NCBI GenBank assembly: GCA_024138025.1
Contig: JAMXBD010002259.1
Coordinates: 1-64,000, forward strand
Source of the DNA: Combretum micranthum
Lineage: Eukaryota > Streptophyta > Magnoliopsida > Myrtales > Combretaceae
DNA length: 64,000 nucleotides
Direction: 5' to 3'
Part shown: piece by piece, positions 60,378 to 64,000 of the stretch
Position numbering within the stretch: the first letter of the stretch is position 1
How the letters are laid out: each line of letters starts with the position of its first letter
Made by a program: the position numbers and the translations under genes
Notes under the pieces: model-generated
Databases searched by the model: none
Told to the model about the DNA's origin: nothing
The model's input: only the letters and a program-made list of their open reading frames with translations

Positions 60378-62267
60378 GACACAACTTACTGTCTAGTTTC
60401 TCTCTAGACTTGCATTATCTGCAAAGAACATTTTCCAGGGTTAGAAAGAGGATTGTTAAATGAGGTAGAAAAATCTCTATTAAGAGTAAAGACAAGCGTG
60501 GGGGGTGGGGTGAGGTGGATGGGGTATGTGTGTGGGGACTAAGAACAAATCAATACCCTAGTTATGCACACTAAAGATAATGATAAACTAATTCTCCTTG
60601 ATTGTTGATGACCATCATAATATTCTTATAATTGAAAAGATATGGATGGAACCTTTTTTGTAAAATTTACTATGCATGAACTTACATGTGTGCATAAGTA
60701 CCTTGTCATAATCATAGTTGCTAATGTGTCTATATTTTTTTATACTTATTGAGTTGCATGTACAAATGTTAGGCTAGGGGTGTATGTGTGCAAAATAAGG
60801 CTGGTTACCATACAACCACATGTAAGGAAAATTGTAAGAGTTTTATATCAATTAGTGTTTAGATTCAAAATAGGAAATTAAAGATGTAGTGGAGGTTAGG
60901 TTGTAACTACCACTTATAATGTTTGTATTTAGAGCACAGATAAGATTGGAAGAAAAAACATGTCTTTTTTATCTAAACAATTTCAAAACTTAAGTGTTTG
61001 AGAGATCATAGGTTTCTCTCTCTATAGAAAGCCCTAAAAAGATATCCTAAGTTCTTTTTATAGTAAGCCCTATAATGAAATCATCAAGTACTCTCTATAA
61101 CAAGCCAGAAAATTTATTCTATATCGATCCTATTGTGCACTTGCTTAGATTGTCTCTTTTCAAATTCCTTTTTTTTATGACTTATTACAACCAGTTCTCA
61201 TTGAATGTTTATAGAATAAGAAACAAATAAGATAAAATTAGCCTAGGATTTAGTTTTATTTTTTATGACACACCAACCTCCACAAACATCTGCTATATAT
61301 GAGGAAAAAAGAAAAAACACACACACACATAGACAGAGAAGGCCATGTACCTAAATAGTACATTATCAATATCCCCTCCAATCAAATGGTATCATGTTGA
61401 AACCTATAAAACAAATCAATGTTTAAGACATGGAGTAAACATCAAAAAGTAGGAATTAAGTTTTATATGAATTGTGACACTTAATGGAGAAAATCAATAC
61501 AAAATGGGAAAGGTAAGTTTTTATAATGTAATGCTAGGAGTTCCTCGTCACATTGTATAAGATGTACACAGATTTCATACCTAGCACCCATAAAGAACAC
61601 CAAATTTTTATTTCCGGTAATTTTATGCGCACTCTTTATTCTTCTATTAACTTGAAAATGTAATTTAGATAGATATATAAATAGGTTTTACATATCCTCT
61701 AATACATTGGAGAGACTAATTTGTTTAATAGCCTGTCAAATTATATATAAAAAAATTACTTATGTCTTATGCATATGAACAAAGGACATATAACAAAATT
61801 GATGATTTATATAGGCAAGAAGAGCAAGTTGCACAAAGGATTCAATAGATTACAAAACTATTGCTATATAAGTTCATATGAGTCTTAACTAATCCATCTC
61901 AACTATGATGACTGCATTAATGGGAGATTTTGTTTCACTTAAAAATTTTAGGATTTTCTTAATGCTACATAAATAACAATCCAAATCTTTGCATTTGTTA
62001 CCTTGGCACATTTTTTCTTTTTTATTAAGAAGAAGTAGTCTGAGAAGGTTCATCTAGTTGAAATGAATTTCTAGATTTCAAAATTCAACAATGCCACTTT
62101 TCCCTGTACTTTGCCGTCTTTACATATCATTTACATTAAATGTAATGTTCAAATTTGATTTAAGATGCCTATAAGTGGAAAATTGTACATTAATTTAAGG
62201 AGGGAAAAACAAAAGCACACTTGACTATTAGGCCTATGAATCAAGCTAACAAACTATAATTTGACTA
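60378..62267 (-). repeat. Arm B of the inverted duplication, outer piece
   Basis: Reverse complement of 13839-15720 with few differences (landmarks: 'gtgtggggactaagaacaaa' near 60530; 'tgtctttacatatcatttac' near 62115). It stops at 62267 only because a C-type LTR is inserted there, so the duplicated unit may continue beyond the window. Confidence 0.9.
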
Positions 62268-64000
62268 TGTCACGCCCCAGCGGGTACCCTAAACGTGACA
62301 GCCCGCCGTACGCAATATTAAAACTTAAGAATGACTACCTCAGTCACTCGAAAGCTTCCATATCGGTACAAGGCGTACATTCACAACAAAGGGAGACCGG
62401 TGGAGTAATGCATTTTAAGACATTGGCAGCGGAACATGCAAAATAACACTTAATATATATTCATTGAAATAAAAGTCTTACAGCTTCTAAGGGGCATTCC
62501 CCCGATAATTCATAATAACATGGTTCTAAAATAACATAACTAAAGCTAGAAGATTTTAGAAGAAATCTACTCTATAACTTCAAAATAGATTGCCTCCAAA
62601 AGCTTCTCAAAATAAGGATTCTACCCGGGAAATCAAGGTGGTCTCGGGTGCAAAAATAATCCTGCAATATCAAAAGTCTATAGGAGTATAAGCATGACTA
62701 GCTTAGTGAGATATTCCTTACGCAATAGTACTCATAACAACAATCAAACAAGTTTATTAATCAAGCATATGAATGCAACAATCATATGATCAAACATTAC
62801 ATACGACTATCCGGTTTCGTATGTTTGATGGATTTACCCCTCCATCGGTGGTTAGGGAATGCTTTGAACTGGGTCCCGAACAACCTCCTCAAGTTTGGCG
62901 CGTCTTGGGGTTCCAACGAACCGTACTACTAGTCCCCGGGCCTTCCATGCCCAAAGCGATCGATCCGGCTCGGCTACACCTTGAGGCCGTATTCCCCGTA
63001 CGTCCTAACCCTCAAGATGTAGCTAGGCAGCTTACCTTTCCGGTCCCACGCTGAGGAGTAGTAGCAAAACTTCGAAATGATATTCTAAGTGATATGCATG
63101 AGCAATTTATTATATGGATTTCAATATGACATTAAATCATTTAAAGCGATCAAACAATATTTGCACACATAACAATACATACATGGAAACATTTATCACA
63201 AATCGGGTTCCGATATACTTATTTTATTGATCGCACACAACGAATCACATACATAATTCCCATAATATCCCACATGCATATCAATTTTATCTTTTCCTAA
63301 CATCTAGTGCTCTATTCTACAAGCACATGCGCGAATACATAAGCGTAAAGGAAACTCACTCGTCCATAGCGCTCTAGGAGTCGAAGTAATCCTCGGGGAA
63401 GACAAGATCGTGATCCTCGACACCTAAACAAAAGAAATACCCAACATGAGTATTTCATCCAAGATCTATTCAAGTTCTATACTTCTATCTTAAAGAATTC
63501 ATAAAATCGTATGGAATGGAAATCCCAATTTAAAATGGCCATAACTTGCTCATTTTAACTCGGAATTTCGCATATTATATACCGATTTCTACCTACTCGA
63601 AAAGATCTATCTATTTCTAAGGTTATTTTCATCAAAAGAAGTCATTTAGGTCTCGGAATAGAAGCGTACAGATTTGATACGAATTTTCCAAACTTCAAAA
63701 CTAGAGTTTTCAAACTTTACTTTACCCAAGGGCTTTTGTACAAAAATATAGATATATAGTATGATTGAAAAATCCCTTGAATTTATGTATATATATGTAT
63801 AAACTCAAACTATATGCATGAATTTGGTGTTGTCTCAACAATGGTTTTGTAAAACATGTCTTGAAAGTGAGATAAGCTTAAGACTTGAAAAGAAGTTAGT
63901 TTTACTTTGAAAATTTCCTAAATTATTATAAATGAGTATTTCTTCCTTTTAACTCCATTTCTTAGTTATTAATCTTCAAAAGTAATTTTAATCTTTCAAG
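62268..64000 (-). mobile_element. C-type Gypsy LTR, runs off the window
   Basis: It starts TGTCACGCCCCAGCGGG and is collinear with 19450-21190 (rows of identical landmarks: 'atggatttacccctccatcg', the core at about 63530-63630). The sequence immediately left is gacta, which would be the target duplication to look for at its far end. Whether it is solo or part of a complete element cannot be seen. The frame at 62773-63054 is LTR sequence; the sister copy has indels in it. Confidence 0.88.

Noticed and set aside
62773..63054. Open frame of 93 codons with proline-rich, protein-like sequence
   Set aside because: It lies inside a C-type LTR. The homologous part of the sister LTR (19971-20220) has indels that change the frame, so there is no sign of selection for a protein.
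1..64000. A new defence or other multi-gene system
   Set aside because: No set of intact neighbouring genes exists in the window; all coding stretches are retroelement or host-gene relics.

Overview
This window is intergenic, heavily transposon-colonised DNA from a flowering plant with a repeat-rich nuclear genome, most likely a eudicot. The evidence is the AT-rich non-coding background, the Ty3/Gypsy and Ty1/Copia retrotransposons, tRNA-iMet-type primer sites, and the plant-style intron-containing gene relics. I see no intact host gene, no CRISPR, no tRNA or rRNA, and no bacterial features. Every recognisable protein-coding stretch is a broken retroelement or a decayed host gene.

Layout. 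1-4103: a mosaic long LTR in which a subfamily-B LTR received a subfamily-A LTR and was then shortened. 4558-9471: the 5' end of a Ty3/Gypsy element (3.4-kb LTR, primer site, frameshifted gag with three zinc knuckles), cut off at a foldback element (9473-9626). 10292-11853: the first three exons of an ankyrin-repeat Raf/ILK-type protein kinase, as a pseudogene. 13839-15889: arm A of a long inverted duplication. 15890-19220: another Gypsy remnant on the minus strand (gag, primer site, LTR). 19221-19449: a stray copy of an RPB2 intron. 19450-31699: a minus-strand chromovirus (chromodomain, integrase, RNase H, RT, protease, gag knuckle), with a solo B-type LTR nested in its 3' LTR and its 5' end lost. 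31701-34261: a Tat/Ogre-like LTR with a 27-bp minisatellite. 35765-49110: the 3' part of an RPB2 (RNA polymerase II second subunit) pseudogene on the minus strand, split by a complete but dead Copia element (37061-49011) that itself holds two solo Gypsy LTRs. 49430-51340: an LTR-like repeat with a spaced GCCGGC motif array. 51843-62267: arm B of the inverted duplication, split by a solo A-type LTR (52017-60377) that holds a solo B-type LTR (53626-58505). 62268-end: the start of another C-type LTR.

How it fits together. The LTRs called A, B and C here (3.4-4.9 kb) are related subfamilies. They share the end ...GGGGCGTGACA, a core of about 90 bp, a GC-box/TATA promoter and a CT-rich leader, and the C-type copy belongs to a chromodomain element of Tekay/Del type. 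Target-site duplications give a clear stratigraphy: RPB2 relic, then Copia, then solo LTRs inside Copia; and inverted duplication, then A LTR, then B LTR inside it. At least five insertions are reduced to solo LTRs. The most informative signals are the mosaic LTR, the homologous LTR minisatellites with different unit lengths, the loss of Copia catalytic residues by G-to-A changes, and the natural empty site for one insertion in the paralogous arm. I found no convincing undescribed functional system; the novelty is in repeat architecture and locus history.
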